A stretch of DNA of 64,000 nucleotides from Nocardia spumae (GCF_020733635.1 NZ_JAJFZL010000001.1:1488001-1552000); one strand, 5' to 3'. Shown: positions 16,801 through 25,320, numbered from the stretch's first letter. Notes: generated by a model from the letters alone, not told the origin. Translations and numbers: made by a program.

Positions 16801-18657
16801 CAAGTCACGTCCGCGGCGTACCGGGACGCGATCCAGCACGGCCAGACCGCGGAACAGGCGAAGGCGGCGGCGCAGAAGCAGTCCGACGCGATGCACGACT
16901 CGGCGCTGAAGTCGATCGAAGCGATGGGCTACACCCAGGCGCAAGCTGACGCGCTGTTGAAGCACTACGAGCCACTGGCCGGAAACTTCAATGGCACCTT
17001 CACTGTCGATACGAGTCAGGCCATGACGGCCCTCGGCGCGTATCAGAAGATGCTCGACGACGTGAAGAACCGGGAGGGGCAGATCCCGGCGTGGATGCAG
17101 CTGCTCACCCCCGGTATCACGGGTGGTCAGAACATTCCGAGCCTGTCGAGTCCTGCGAATCCGAACGCTACCCAGGGGCCTGGTTGGTATCAGTACCTGC
17201 AGGCCCCGGGACATGCGACCGGCGGCCTGCTCACCGGGCCAGGTAGTGGCACGTCGGATTCGATGCTGGCTCGGGTGTCCAACGGCGAGTTCATCAACCG
17301 TGAGGCGTCGGTCCGCAAATACGGCGTGGGGTTCTTCGAGGCGTTGAATTCCGGTCGTATCGACCCGAAGTCGCTTCCCGGGTTCGCTGACGGAGGTGTG
17401 GTCGACCCCAACGACCCGACCAAGCCGCAGATCCCGGGCATGAGTTCGCAGACGGTCACCTATCCGCAGGCGCAACTCCCGACGCCGATGACTGATCAGC
17501 AGATCCAGGTGCTCCAAGGGCAGTCCGCGGTGGATGCAGCGAATAGCGAGCGGAACCGAGTGTATGCGGACCCGAACTCCACTCCGCAGGACAAGCGGGC
17601 TTCGGACCTGAAGTACTTGCAGGTGCAGAACCAGCTGAAGTCCGCGCAGGAGCAGACCGGATCCGGTGCGCTGCCGAAGCAGTACACGGTGCCGGGCATC
17701 GCGTCTCGCTTCGCGGGGGTGCTGGCTCAGGGCGTTCTTGATTCGGTGGGCCTAGGCTCCTCGGCGCTGTCGGACAGCAGTGTGTATGCGGGCGATTTCC
17801 AGAAGGTCGGCGACTACCTGCAGAAGCAGGGCGCGGGAACGGGCGCGCCGGGATACAACTACACCCCGCAGAATCTCCCGTCGACGCTCACCACCTATAC
17901 GCCGCTGGCGGTGCCGCAGGGGACCGCAGTATCACCGTATGCGGGTGCGACGCCGGGAGGCGTTGGGGGGCAGTCTGCGCCGTCTTCCTACAACCCCGAA
18001 GCGGGTGTGGAGCAGTGGCGCGGCCTGTCCACGCAGGTGCTGATCCGGGAGGGATTCAACCCGGCCCAGGTCGACATCATGCTCGCGCAGATCCAATCGG
18101 AGTCCGGCGGTAATCCGTCGATCGTCCAGCAGGTCAAGGATGTCAACTCCGGCGGCAACGAGGCGGTCGGGTTGCTGCAGGTCATCCCGGGCACCTTCGC
18201 CACCTACAGGGATCCGTCGCTGCCGAACGACCGCACCAACCCTGAGGCGAACATGGTTGCTGCGCTGCGCTACTACCGCGCCGCTTACGGGTCGGATCTG
18301 TCCACGATGTGGGGCCAGGGCCACGGGTACGCCGACGGTGGCCTGATCGGCGGCATCGGCGGTGGCCGGTCGGACACGCAGCGGATTTGGGCGAGCGCGG
18401 GCGAGTTCATCGTCAATTCTTACGACGCGCAACGGAATCTGCCCCTCCTGCAGGCGATCAACTCATCGCAGTGGAATCCGGTGTCCATGCCCGCCCTCGC
18501 CCCCGCCTTCTCGGGCGCCGGGGCGGCGTCGGTGAACCGCGACCACTCGGTCAACTTCTACGGAGACACCCACGTGATGAATCACGATGACCTGGTCCGT
18601 GGCATGGACCGCTATGTCGAGCAGCAGTCGATGGGCGCTTTGGCGGCGTACTCGTGA
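13885..18657 (+). CDS. Tape measure protein with lytic transglycosylase domain
   Basis: 1590 residues from GTG 13885, which sits eight bases after CGGAGG; GTG 13876 is also in frame but overlaps that site. Residues 1-100 hold a basic alpha-helical start, hydrophobic segments lie near residues 120-175 and 690-715, and Gln/Ala-rich coiled coils fill most of the middle. A domain at about 1380-1490 is a soluble lytic transglycosylase type, with QIQSESGGNPS as catalytic Glu segment and VGLLQVIPGTFATY. Two copies of a GEF-I motif unit (ATGGLLTGPGSGTSDSML...NGEFI at about 1110-1145, and ADGGLIGGIGGGRSDTQR...AGEFIVN at about 1485-1515) flank the region before and after this domain. It sets tail length and probably opens peptidoglycan during DNA entry. 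Stop and next start overlap as GTGA. Confidence 0.93.
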   Translation: MPDFSAGSASIKITPSFKTFVREARAELRAMDLSAEVKLQPQTGVAKAAIEKFRKEQSNNPLDVRVNANTAPADGQLSAWRAKQEANALGLKVDIDRASSGAARNGLSKLKDELSGAAKINLSVVGVLGAGAAVADLLAIADAAAQAAHMLALLPAAGLGGLAGVGSAAVGFKGIPDAFKALSQASDSSAQNAIQQRDALNAVSEAQYKVGQSQRAVGQAGRQLKQDQIALTDAYKDANRSIRDMNISLDEQKLNVSDAGIAVREAAKNLQKVQFDPTADSDARQAAVNDYQRAILSYQQAQNKANDLASDTADANAKGVEGSKQVVDAKQRVIDDTAAEADAVHNLQQAYYDLSKAQAEQSAGGAQGKINEAFSKLSPNAQQAVNDIHSLGPAWTDARRAAQDALTDGMGPAIVHLANVQLPTLKSGMVDINHALNEGISNTLDQLSTQTSRLQFSTFLGNTATAFRDLAGAARPATAAIETLATVGSFQMPQLAVGIENASLKFDALIQKAAADGSLEKWIHDGITSGKELADIIGHLGSSMASVFRAAGDNGQTLKSLDDMTARMAAFLKSAQGQTDLGQIFDRMREEGDKLAPILHDLPALLAGVADGFRLWGDITLPFLREASSLLAAHPHLVELAVAAYLGFKTVGPLVDGAKLAIDGLAKKAGEAGEGTKGVGKLKAAGEGLLGVLGNPWTLGLAVAGATVIGFMNSTDKAAESMKRLQDQTSAAIDADRNLQKVLLSSHGNATESAVLDAETQSVKGLRDAWAANAADMPGIGDKIQEGATTIANSLFGIGGGVLQNDKTRDDTSRLGQAAKSALDSIGLANDQLAGKITGSKPEFDALVDRLSDMGDGGREAASKLSQLRDEWALDAATVSPVVKAIQDLSDKNKDAATSIDAATSAMERQRQGNLTFEDAQLRANQALSAMGSSAQQASNAIIEADGSIDTTTSNGQQLYQLLNQQLAPAWEQVTSAAYRDAIQHGQTAEQAKAAAQKQSDAMHDSALKSIEAMGYTQAQADALLKHYEPLAGNFNGTFTVDTSQAMTALGAYQKMLDDVKNREGQIPAWMQLLTPGITGGQNIPSLSSPANPNATQGPGWYQYLQAPGHATGGLLTGPGSGTSDSMLARVSNGEFINREASVRKYGVGFFEALNSGRIDPKSLPGFADGGVVDPNDPTKPQIPGMSSQTVTYPQAQLPTPMTDQQIQVLQGQSAVDAANSERNRVYADPNSTPQDKRASDLKYLQVQNQLKSAQEQTGSGALPKQYTVPGIASRFAGVLAQGVLDSVGLGSSALSDSSVYAGDFQKVGDYLQKQGAGTGAPGYNYTPQNLPSTLTTYTPLAVPQGTAVSPYAGATPGGVGGQSAPSSYNPEAGVEQWRGLSTQVLIREGFNPAQVDIMLAQIQSESGGNPSIVQQVKDVNSGGNEAVGLLQVIPGTFATYRDPSLPNDRTNPEANMVAALRYYRAAYGSDLSTMWGQGHGYADGGLIGGIGGGRSDTQRIWASAGEFIVNSYDAQRNLPLLQAINSSQWNPVSMPALAPAFSGAGAASVNRDHSVNFYGDTHVMNHDDLVRGMDRYVEQQSMGALAAYS

Positions 18658-19565
18658 GCAAGGACATGCGTATCACCCTCACCGGGGTGGACGGGTCGAC
18701 CTGGATCCTGGCCGGACCAGGCTCGCCTGACAACGGCAGCGCTGGGGTGAGTCTGCGACCGGGCCCGAAACGGCTGATCGACGCACCAGCGAAAACGTTC
18801 TGGGTGCAGGGCGCGGCGAACATGTCCTATCAGGGCAAGCAGTTCCAGCGCCGCGACCCTACGTTCACGGTAAACATTGTCGGCGATACTCCGCGTGAGT
18901 GGCGGGAGCTGGATTCGGCTTTCCGGATGGCGCTGGGCATGTACGACGAACAGTTCCATCTGATGGTCGAGACCGAGGACAGCACACGGCATCTGGACTT
19001 GCGTCTGTTGCAGGATCCGACGCCGTGGGAGAACGGTCCGTGGGAGAGCGGCCGCGACTCGCACAACCTCCGGGCGAGCACGCTGCTTGTGCCGGCCGCT
19101 GCGGAACAGCCGTTCTGGTACGCCGACGATCTGGTGTTCACCTGGTCAACGGACACCGGAAACGGGTCGGTGACGTTCCCGTACGAGAACCGCGGCGACG
19201 TCATCGTGTGGCCGAAGTACTTCGTCAACGCCCCTCTGGCTTCGCTGGAGTTGCCGGACAAGTCTTGGGGGCAGGAGGTCGCCTATCAGCGGCCGCCAGG
19301 CGCCGACACGAACCACACGATCACGGTCGTCGATCTGCGGGCCGGTGAGGACTCCGACATTGATTCCGATCCGGATGAGGAGTTCATCGTCGCGGCGAAC
19401 CGGGCGCCGGTGTGGGCGCGGCAGCAGGAGGCTCTGATCTATCCGATCGCGCCGAAGACGTTGCCGACCGACTGCACGATCACGATTTCGGGCGCAAACC
19501 CGGGCGCTGGTGTCACTGTGACGATTCCGCGGCGGTACTCGCGGCCGATCGGAGTGAGCGTATGA
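18654..19565 (+). CDS. Distal tail protein
   Basis: 303 residues from GTG 18654, overlapping the tape-measure stop. The first gene after the tape measure in this phage type is usually the distal tail (Dit-like) minor protein. Visible features: an N-terminal ITLTGVDGSTWILAGPGSPDNGS beta segment, FQRRDPTFTVNIVGDTPREWRELDSAFRMALG, and a C-terminal beta sandwich ending TITISGANPGAGVTVTIPRRYSRP. It joins tube to hub. Its stop overlaps the next start as ATGA. Confidence 0.8.
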   Translation: MSKDMRITLTGVDGSTWILAGPGSPDNGSAGVSLRPGPKRLIDAPAKTFWVQGAANMSYQGKQFQRRDPTFTVNIVGDTPREWRELDSAFRMALGMYDEQFHLMVETEDSTRHLDLRLLQDPTPWENGPWESGRDSHNLRASTLLVPAAAEQPFWYADDLVFTWSTDTGNGSVTFPYENRGDVIVWPKYFVNAPLASLELPDKSWGQEVAYQRPPGADTNHTITVVDLRAGEDSDIDSDPDEEFIVAANRAPVWARQQEALIYPIAPKTLPTDCTITISGANPGAGVTVTIPRRYSRPIGVSV

Positions 19566-21271
19566 CCACCACGCTCGCCGACCACCCCACACTGAGGCGG
19601 CAATGCGCAGGCATCCGCGACCATCACCGGGCGATGCGCCGCGCAGCCCCGCGGATCCGGTTGTGGACCAACAAACCGGACTCTTCCGAGGGCCTGCTGC
19701 TGCGTGGGGAATGCCGCGACCACATCAACGGCAAGTTCCCGTTCCGGAAGAACCAAGCCGCACAAGGGATTTTGCGGATCCGGTTGGACCACTACCTGTC
19801 ACGCTGGCTGATCTCCATCCCCAACGACCCGACCGCCAAGAAGAACGTCGTCATCACGGTCGACTCGATGGGCGGCGCGGTCCGCTGGTCCGGTCTGCTG
19901 AAGAACTGGAAGGTCGTCCGCGACGGCGACGGCATCCGCTACCTCGACGTCACATTCATCGACGACCTGCAGTTCCTGCAGAACATGCTCGGCCCGCCGA
20001 ATCCACTGCTGCCGATTCCCATTTTCCAGTTCCCGCGGGTGCTCCCGCTGCTGGGGCCCGCGAAATGGGCGATCAGCATGATGATCCTGATCAACCTGAT
20101 CCGGCTCGAGGGCAACCTCTGGACACTGCCTGATGACCCGTTCGATGTCGGCTCTTGGGATGGCCTATTCGACTGGTCCGGCTGGCAAGTGTTGATCAAG
20201 GCCAAGCCATTCGACCTCGACGACTCCTCACTGTGGACGATCTTGGCTACCCGCATGAATCGGATGGACCAGATCATCGCCGATGCTCTCGATGACGCTC
20301 AACTGGTCCTCACCTATCGCAGGATTCTCACTGTCGACGGCGAAACCTGCCCGGTCGACGGTGTTCCGGTCTGCCAGAACGGTGCGTTGGTCCTCGAGGT
20401 GGTCGACAAGTCCGGCTATTACGGCCCCGACGGCACAGCCACCGGCGGCGGCATCGTGGGCGGACTGACCCGCACCATCCAGGGCTTCACCGACGGGTTC
20501 ATCGAGGACACCGAGACTCTCGTCACCGATGACCAGACGATCAAACCAGACCAGTACTACCAGCCCGGATTCCTCGGCACGCTGCCTGGATTCCCGTGGG
20601 TGGTGGCGCGGGATTCGGACTGGACTTCGATGCAGACGTCCCAGCTCACCTGGGGGCCAGCCGGGCCTGTGTCGGTGGTCGTCGGCGGCGACAACCCCTT
20701 AGCGGACAACCTCGCCCGCATCACTATCGAGTCCATCGGCGCGCTGGTCGGCTACTTCCTCCTCGCTGGATTCTCGGACTTGGGAACGATCATCGCCGAC
20801 GTGGTGATGCCGTTCCTGGTCGGGACGATTCTCGCCTGGCTGCAATGGAAGAACGCGTCTCGCGCAACCCAACTCGGCTGGGTGCACCTGTGGGAGATCT
20901 ACCAGCAAGGCGCCGACAACAACGCGTGGAGCCTGTCCGCAATTGCTGCGATCCGGGCCGGGTTTCTCGCCACCAAGAGCGAAACCGCACACCAGTTCAC
21001 GATGGGCTCCGGCGGCCCGTTCCTGCCAGGGCTGCATTTCTCGATCGGGGACCGGATCGGCTCCACCGTCGCGTACGTCTCCGATGTCATCTTCGTCGAC
21101 CAAGTCGAAGAGATGACTTTGGATTGGGACTGGTCGTCAGGCAAGTCCTACAACTGGACCGTCACCGTCGGCACCGCGAAAGCGGCCATGTCCCAATCCG
21201 AACGGTCCGCGCGCCTGATCAACAAGGCGCTGCAGGCGATCAGCAACATTGGCGTCCACCTCCTGAGTTGA
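19562..21271 (+). CDS. Minor tail protein, ReqiPepy6 Gp37-like hub
   Basis: 569 residues from ATG 19562. Early region IRLWTNKPDSSEGLLLRGECRDHINGKFPFRKN, then repeated beta/helix segments, a hydrophobic stretch near residues 400-430 (ALVGYFLLAGFSDLGTIIADVV), and near the end LHFSIGDRIGSTVAYVSDVIFVDQVEEMTLDWDW. This corresponds to the Gp37-like (tail hub) proteins that follow the distal tail protein in actinobacterial siphoviruses. It likely forms the central baseplate hub. The membrane-like segment may insert in the host envelope at infection. Confidence 0.78.
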   Translation: MTTTLADHPTLRRQCAGIRDHHRAMRRAAPRIRLWTNKPDSSEGLLLRGECRDHINGKFPFRKNQAAQGILRIRLDHYLSRWLISIPNDPTAKKNVVITVDSMGGAVRWSGLLKNWKVVRDGDGIRYLDVTFIDDLQFLQNMLGPPNPLLPIPIFQFPRVLPLLGPAKWAISMMILINLIRLEGNLWTLPDDPFDVGSWDGLFDWSGWQVLIKAKPFDLDDSSLWTILATRMNRMDQIIADALDDAQLVLTYRRILTVDGETCPVDGVPVCQNGALVLEVVDKSGYYGPDGTATGGGIVGGLTRTIQGFTDGFIEDTETLVTDDQTIKPDQYYQPGFLGTLPGFPWVVARDSDWTSMQTSQLTWGPAGPVSVVVGGDNPLADNLARITIESIGALVGYFLLAGFSDLGTIIADVVMPFLVGTILAWLQWKNASRATQLGWVHLWEIYQQGADNNAWSLSAIAAIRAGFLATKSETAHQFTMGSGGPFLPGLHFSIGDRIGSTVAYVSDVIFVDQVEEMTLDWDWSSGKSYNWTVTVGTAKAAMSQSERSARLINKALQAISNIGVHLLS

Positions 21272-21286
21272 CCAGAGGGAATCACT

Positions 21287-21769
21287 GTGCCTGATACATC
21301 AAAACTGTTCGGCGAGGGCGCATCCCAAGCCGACATGCTCATGCTGATCCTGGACAGTCTTCCCGGTCAGCGCGACGACATCAAGGTCCCGATACATCCG
21401 AAGTCTCGCCGGCCGTGGGCGGAGGCGCTGATCAAGCGCGGCGTTCGTATCCATCCGGAGCTGATGGAAGAGTTCCCCATCCCGGGCGATCATCCGGAGG
21501 CGGGGTTTATGAACCCGAATCGCTGGGTGTCACCCGCAGAGTACGAGAAGTATGCGGCGTCGCGGCCTGACGATGGGACGGCCGAAACCCAGCTGATGGG
21601 TTTGCTGGAGGCGGTGAATCCAGGCCTGGCTAAGAAGATCTCGTCGATGACTCCAGAGGAGCGCGCCGCGGCGAAGGTCGAACAGAAGCCGCAGATGCAG
21701 GAGATCTTCGAGCGGATGCACGAGTTCAGCCGGGAGACGTTCAAGAATCTACACGGCGGCCAACAGTGA
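21287..21769 (+). CDS. Conserved minor tail accessory protein
   Basis: 160 residues from GTG 21287 with AGAGGGA upstream. The N-terminus (KLFGEGASQADMLMLILDSLPG) and the segment WAEALIKRGVRIHPELMEEFPIPGDHPEAGFMNPNRWVS are compact and conserved-looking, then a helical Glu/Lys-rich tail follows (EERAAAKVEQKPQMQEIFERMHEF). Its place between the hub and endolysin genes suggests a small tail or virion-assembly protein. I do not recognise a family name. Confidence 0.65.
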   Translation: MPDTSKLFGEGASQADMLMLILDSLPGQRDDIKVPIHPKSRRPWAEALIKRGVRIHPELMEEFPIPGDHPEAGFMNPNRWVSPAEYEKYAASRPDDGTAETQLMGLLEAVNPGLAKKISSMTPEERAAAKVEQKPQMQEIFERMHEFSRETFKNLHGGQQ

Positions 21770-23028
21770 GGCTCTGGCCGATCGCTGAGGGTGCATTCCG
21801 GACTGGATCACCGTTCGGTCCTCGAGCCGGCGGATTCCACGCGGGCCAGGACTTCGAAGCCTCCGACGGCACACCGTTCTACGCCTGCGCAGGGGGCACC
21901 GTCCTATACATCGGCGCCGCGCAGGGCTACGGCCAGTGGATTGTCATCGACCATCCAGCCGCTGAGGGCGGCGGAGTCACCGAGTACGGCCACATGTGGG
22001 ATGCCTACGCCACTGGACTCTCGGCGGGGGACCGCGTGGAGGCGGGCCAGTTGATCGGTTATGTCGGCAGCAACGGCGAATCCTCGGGCCCGCACCTGCA
22101 TTTGAGTGTCATGCCCTACGGCTACAACCCGGCCCAGAAGGTCGACCCCCTCGGGTGGCTCGACGGCGCGGCCTATCCGAATCGAGGTGCACATGTGAGT
22201 ACGCGAGGACTCGACTACGCCGGCGGCCGCCCAGGCGGCGCGGCCATCAGGGACTCCGAATATGGGTTTGTCGTCCGATATCTGTCCGACGGCGGCGCGA
22301 ACCTCCCGGGCAAACTCCTCACCCCCGAGGAAGCTGACGACCTCCGCGCGCACGGCATCGAGATCGTGTCGAACTGGGAGACCTACGCCGACCGCATGCT
22401 GGAGGGCTACGACGCCGGCCGTACAGATGCAAAGTACGCGCGCGCTCAGGTACTTCGCTGCGGCGGCCGTCTCGACCGGCCGATCTACTTCTCCGCCGAT
22501 TGGGACGTCACCCCTGAACAGCAGGGCGCGGTCGACGCCTACCTCAATGGCGCCGCGTCGGTCATTGGCGCGGAGAACGTCGGCATCTATGGCGGCTACT
22601 GGCCCGTGAAACGCGCACTCGACAACTGCACCGCTCAGTGGGGCTGGCAGGCCGAGGCGTGGTCCGGCGGAAACGTCGACCCGCGCGCGCAGATCCTGCA
22701 GCTCAACAACGCCGGATACGCATGGGTCGGCGGGGTGCAGTGCGACATCAACGAATCAACGACTTCCGACTACGGACAGTGGTCGGCCGGCACAGGAGGA
22801 CTATTCATGGCGCTCAGCGACGACGAGCAGCAGGAGCTGCTGACCAAGACCCGTGAGGTGTGGGATCAGCTCCGCGGCCCGAACGGGCAGGGCTGGCCGC
22901 AGCTCGGCACCAACGATCAGGGCTCGAACCTCACCCCGGTCGACAAGATCGCCGAGATCGGCAACAACATCGACGTGCTGATCCTGCAGGGCGATGCGAT
23001 GAAGCCCGCGAAGGGGACGGAGAAATGA
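21766..23028 (+). CDS. lysA: Endolysin A: M23 endopeptidase plus DUF1906 domain
   Basis: 420 residues from GTG 21766 (GTGA overlap). Residues 1-140 are an M23/LytM zinc peptidase with HAGQDF, YGHM and GPHLHL providing the metal ligands. Residues 145-345 are a DUF1906 glycoside-hydrolase-like domain (GLDYAGGRPGG, YADRMLEGYDAGRTDA, RPIYFSADWDVTPEQQGAVDAYLNG, GGVQCDINE), the fold of M. tuberculosis Rv2525c. The tail (residues 345-420) is helical and rich in Gln/Asp and may be a cell-wall anchor. It should cut the peptide cross-links of the wall, with the second domain acting on or binding glycan. A holin gene follows at once. Confidence 0.9.
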   Translation: MRLWPIAEGAFRTGSPFGPRAGGFHAGQDFEASDGTPFYACAGGTVLYIGAAQGYGQWIVIDHPAAEGGGVTEYGHMWDAYATGLSAGDRVEAGQLIGYVGSNGESSGPHLHLSVMPYGYNPAQKVDPLGWLDGAAYPNRGAHVSTRGLDYAGGRPGGAAIRDSEYGFVVRYLSDGGANLPGKLLTPEEADDLRAHGIEIVSNWETYADRMLEGYDAGRTDAKYARAQVLRCGGRLDRPIYFSADWDVTPEQQGAVDAYLNGAASVIGAENVGIYGGYWPVKRALDNCTAQWGWQAEAWSGGNVDPRAQILQLNNAGYAWVGGVQCDINESTTSDYGQWSAGTGGLFMALSDDEQQELLTKTREVWDQLRGPNGQGWPQLGTNDQGSNLTPVDKIAEIGNNIDVLILQGDAMKPAKGTEK

Positions 23029-23249
23029 ACAAGGTCCTGTCGATCGTTCACAGTGAGCCGGTCCGGGTCATCGTCTACCCGCTGCTCGTAGCCCTCATCG
23101 GCGCACTCGTAGCCAAGGGGACCATCGATTCCTCGCTCGGGGATATCGTCACCGCGATTGTCGCTGCGTTGGTAGGCATTCCGGCCGCCGAGGTCGCGCG
23201 CGCCAAAGTCACCCCGGTCGCCAGACTGGTTGCCAGCGATGGTGAGTAG
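23025..23249 (+). CDS. Holin
   Basis: 74 residues, coupled by ATGA to the endolysin. Two hydrophobic segments at about 14-32 and 38-56 (VRVIVYPLLVALIGALVAKG and LGDIVTAIVAALVGIPAAEVA) are separated by a short turn, and the tail is charged. Size, topology and position just after lysA indicate a class II holin that lets the lysin reach the wall. Confidence 0.82.
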   Translation: MNKVLSIVHSEPVRVIVYPLLVALIGALVAKGTIDSSLGDIVTAIVAALVGIPAAEVARAKVTPVARLVASDGE

Positions 23250-23605
23250 TGCTCCTGTCGCTGCTCTGGGCGCAACAGGACGCGGTCTCTGACACCCTTC
23301 CGCAATACGGGGCCATTGGGGCAATAGCCCTCGTGTGCATCTGGGGTTTCATCAAGATCTTCAACCGACTGGTCGCCCAACATCAGGCGGAACTGGACCG
23401 AATCCAGACCGCACACAAGAACGCCATCGACCGCGCTGACGCAGCCTACGACAAAGAGGTCAGCCGGGGCGATCGGCTCGAGTCCGAGCTGCGGGAACTC
23501 AACAAACTCGTCAACGACAAGCTCGCCGGGGAGCTGGTCAGGGCTACGGACGCCATTCGGGAGGCGTGGGGAAACGTGCACGACCAGCATCGAGGGCGGT
23601 CATGA
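23249..23605 (+). CDS. Membrane-anchored coiled-coil protein (second holin-like)
   Basis: 118 residues from GTG 23249 overlapping the previous stop by one base. One N-terminal transmembrane helix (about residues 18-37, YGAIGAIALVCIWGFIKIF) is followed by a long charged coiled coil. Such proteins are common beside mycobacteriophage holins and may be holin partners, antiholins or spanin-like factors. The function is inferred from position. Confidence 0.7.
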   Translation: MLLSLLWAQQDAVSDTLPQYGAIGAIALVCIWGFIKIFNRLVAQHQAELDRIQTAHKNAIDRADAAYDKEVSRGDRLESELRELNKLVNDKLAGELVRATDAIREAWGNVHDQHRGRS

Positions 23606-23606
23606 C

Positions 23607-23765
23607 ATGCCCGACAAATACGAGCGGTCTGACGACAGCATCGAGGAAACCCTCAAGAAGACCCACGAAACCATGGGACTTCTTGAGGGCCTGCTGGAGG
23701 TCCTGACCAGCCAAATCAATGAACTTCAGAGCGAGACCCGGCAGAAAGGGGTGTCGTCGTCGTGA
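23607..23765 (+). CDS. Small coiled-coil protein
   Basis: 52 residues from ATG 23607, one base after the preceding TGA, ending at TGA 23763-23765 inside the GTG start of the next gene. The sequence (MPDKYERSDDSIEETLKKTH..., LLEGLLEVLTSQINELQSE) is a single acidic amphipathic helix. The lysis-module position and the strict end-to-start coupling on both sides make it a real gene; it could pair with the coiled coils of the two flanking membrane proteins. Confidence 0.7.
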   Translation: MPDKYERSDDSIEETLKKTHETMGLLEGLLEVLTSQINELQSETRQKGVSSS

Positions 23766-24154
23766 ATCCGGACGAATTGGCTGGAGCGGTAGACACTCTC
23801 ACGGCCGCGGTGCGGGAACTGTCAGATCGCGTAGACACTCAGCGCAAGATGATCGAAGCGATCAAGAAGCACACGCGGGACATTCACTCGACGTGGATTG
23901 TGTTGGCGGTAGTTCTCGCACTCGCCGTGGCGTGCGGCTTCCTAGGCTACCAGGTCGAATCGAATCAGCGTCAGCTGCAGCAGGTGCAGGCTCGTACTTC
24001 TGTTGAGGTTTTGTGCCCGCTGTACGTGTGGCTGGCGCAGTCGCTGCGCCTGAATCCGGCCCCAGCGGCCGCGACTCCGGAGCAGGTGCAGTTGCGGAAA
24101 TCTGCGGCGGACACTATCACTCGCGGGCTGACTACCTTGGGGTGCGCTCCGTGA
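23762..24154 (+). CDS. Membrane protein with coiled coil
   Basis: 130 residues from GTG 23762. An N-terminal coiled coil (DELAGAVDTLTAAVRELSDRVDTQRKMIEAI) precedes a transmembrane helix at about residues 46-64 (IVLAVVLALAVACGFLGYQV) and an outside C-terminal region with two Cys. With its two upstream neighbours it forms a set of three coiled-coil proteins behind the holin. A structural or lysis-timing role is possible; no family is recognised. Confidence 0.68.
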   Translation: MNPDELAGAVDTLTAAVRELSDRVDTQRKMIEAIKKHTRDIHSTWIVLAVVLALAVACGFLGYQVESNQRQLQQVQARTSVEVLCPLYVWLAQSLRLNPAPAAATPEQVQLRKSAADTITRGLTTLGCAP

Positions 24155-25317
24155 CCTTTCCCGCAAACGCCGGAGGTGCTACGCCCGGCGACTACGGGGT
24201 GAGCAAGGACGGCTCTATCCCCGGCATGACCGGCCGGACCCAGGACGTCGTTTCGGACGCTCTCGCTGCTGACATTCAGGACAACACCCAGTGGGGCGGC
24301 CTCGGCGGGATGTTCCTGGCGAAAGTCGCCGGCCTCATCGGTGGCGCGCTAAGCGCACTGCTCGGCGGATTCGCGAGTTTGATCGACGCGATCACCGGCA
24401 CCGTCAACAACGCCTACATCGCAGGGTTGCCGACGATCACCGACCATTCGCACTCGATCGAAACCCTGCAGGAACAATTCAATCAGCTGATCCTGCAGGG
24501 CACGGCGATCGTGTTCACCTCCAACAACTCCTACACGCCGACCGCGGGCATCAAGAGCATTGATGTGATCATCATCGGCGCCGGCGGAGGAGGTTCTTCC
24601 GGCTCGTACGACGCCCTGTTCGGCAACTCCACCACCGGCGGCGGAGGTGGTGGCGGTGGGGAAACCCACACCAACGTTCCTGCATCGCTGCTGCCGGTCG
24701 ACGGCAGCGGAAACTTCAAGCCGATCCAGATCATCATCGGCGCCGGAGGCGCTGGCGCGTCGGGTGACGCGCATGTGGGAGCCGGTGGCGGGCACTCGAA
24801 GTTCGGGCCGGCAGTCGGTGGCGGGTCTGCGCAGTGGCTTCTCGGCGGCGGTGGCGATGGCGGCGGTTTCGGCACGCCCGCGCCGACCGCGGCCGGCGGT
24901 GTCGGCATGATCCCTGGCGGCAACGGCGGCCGGGGGGTGTACTACTCGTCCACGCTGCTGGCACCGACTGCTGGAGGGAACTCGACATCCGCCTATGACC
25001 TGCATGGCGGTGGCGGTGGCGGTGGCGCTGGCGGATACGGCGGCCAGATCGCCGGCACGGCTGGCGGTGCTGGTGGCATTTCGCCCGGCGGCGGCACTGG
25101 ATATCCGGGTGTGGCTGGATCGTCTCCGGCCTCGATCATCGCCACCGGTGGCGGTGGCGGTGGCGGTGGCGGCGCTACCCTGTCCGCCGCGTACGGCGGC
25201 GGCGCGGGCGGCTACCCCGCCGGTGGCGGCGGTGGCAGCGGATGCGCTGTCGGCGGCGCCACTACGGGCGGTGCGGGCGCGAACGGGATCTGTTTCATCA
25301 TCGAGAGATCTTCGTAG
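24151..25317 (+). CDS. Glycine-rich tail fibre/receptor-binding protein 1
   Basis: 388 residues from GTG 24151 (GTGA overlap). Residues 1-115 are a phage-type anchor (TQWGGLGGMFLAKVAGLIGGAL, then LPTITDHSHSIETLQEQFNQLI). From about residue 125 the protein becomes polyglycine: IDVIIIGAGGGGSSG, TTGGGGGGGG, AGGAGASGDAHVGAGGG and many more, ending ANGICFIIERSS. This resembles glycine-rich domains in which polyglycine helices pack to present variable loops for receptor binding, as in T-even long-fibre adhesins. Long GGT/GGC runs make this stretch prone to slippage. Confidence 0.78.
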   Translation: MTFPANAGGATPGDYGVSKDGSIPGMTGRTQDVVSDALAADIQDNTQWGGLGGMFLAKVAGLIGGALSALLGGFASLIDAITGTVNNAYIAGLPTITDHSHSIETLQEQFNQLILQGTAIVFTSNNSYTPTAGIKSIDVIIIGAGGGGSSGSYDALFGNSTTGGGGGGGGETHTNVPASLLPVDGSGNFKPIQIIIGAGGAGASGDAHVGAGGGHSKFGPAVGGGSAQWLLGGGGDGGGFGTPAPTAAGGVGMIPGGNGGRGVYYSSTLLAPTAGGNSTSAYDLHGGGGGGGAGGYGGQIAGTAGGAGGISPGGGTGYPGVAGSSPASIIATGGGGGGGGGATLSAAYGGGAGGYPAGGGGGSGCAVGGATTGGAGANGICFIIERSS

Positions 25318-25320
25318 GCC

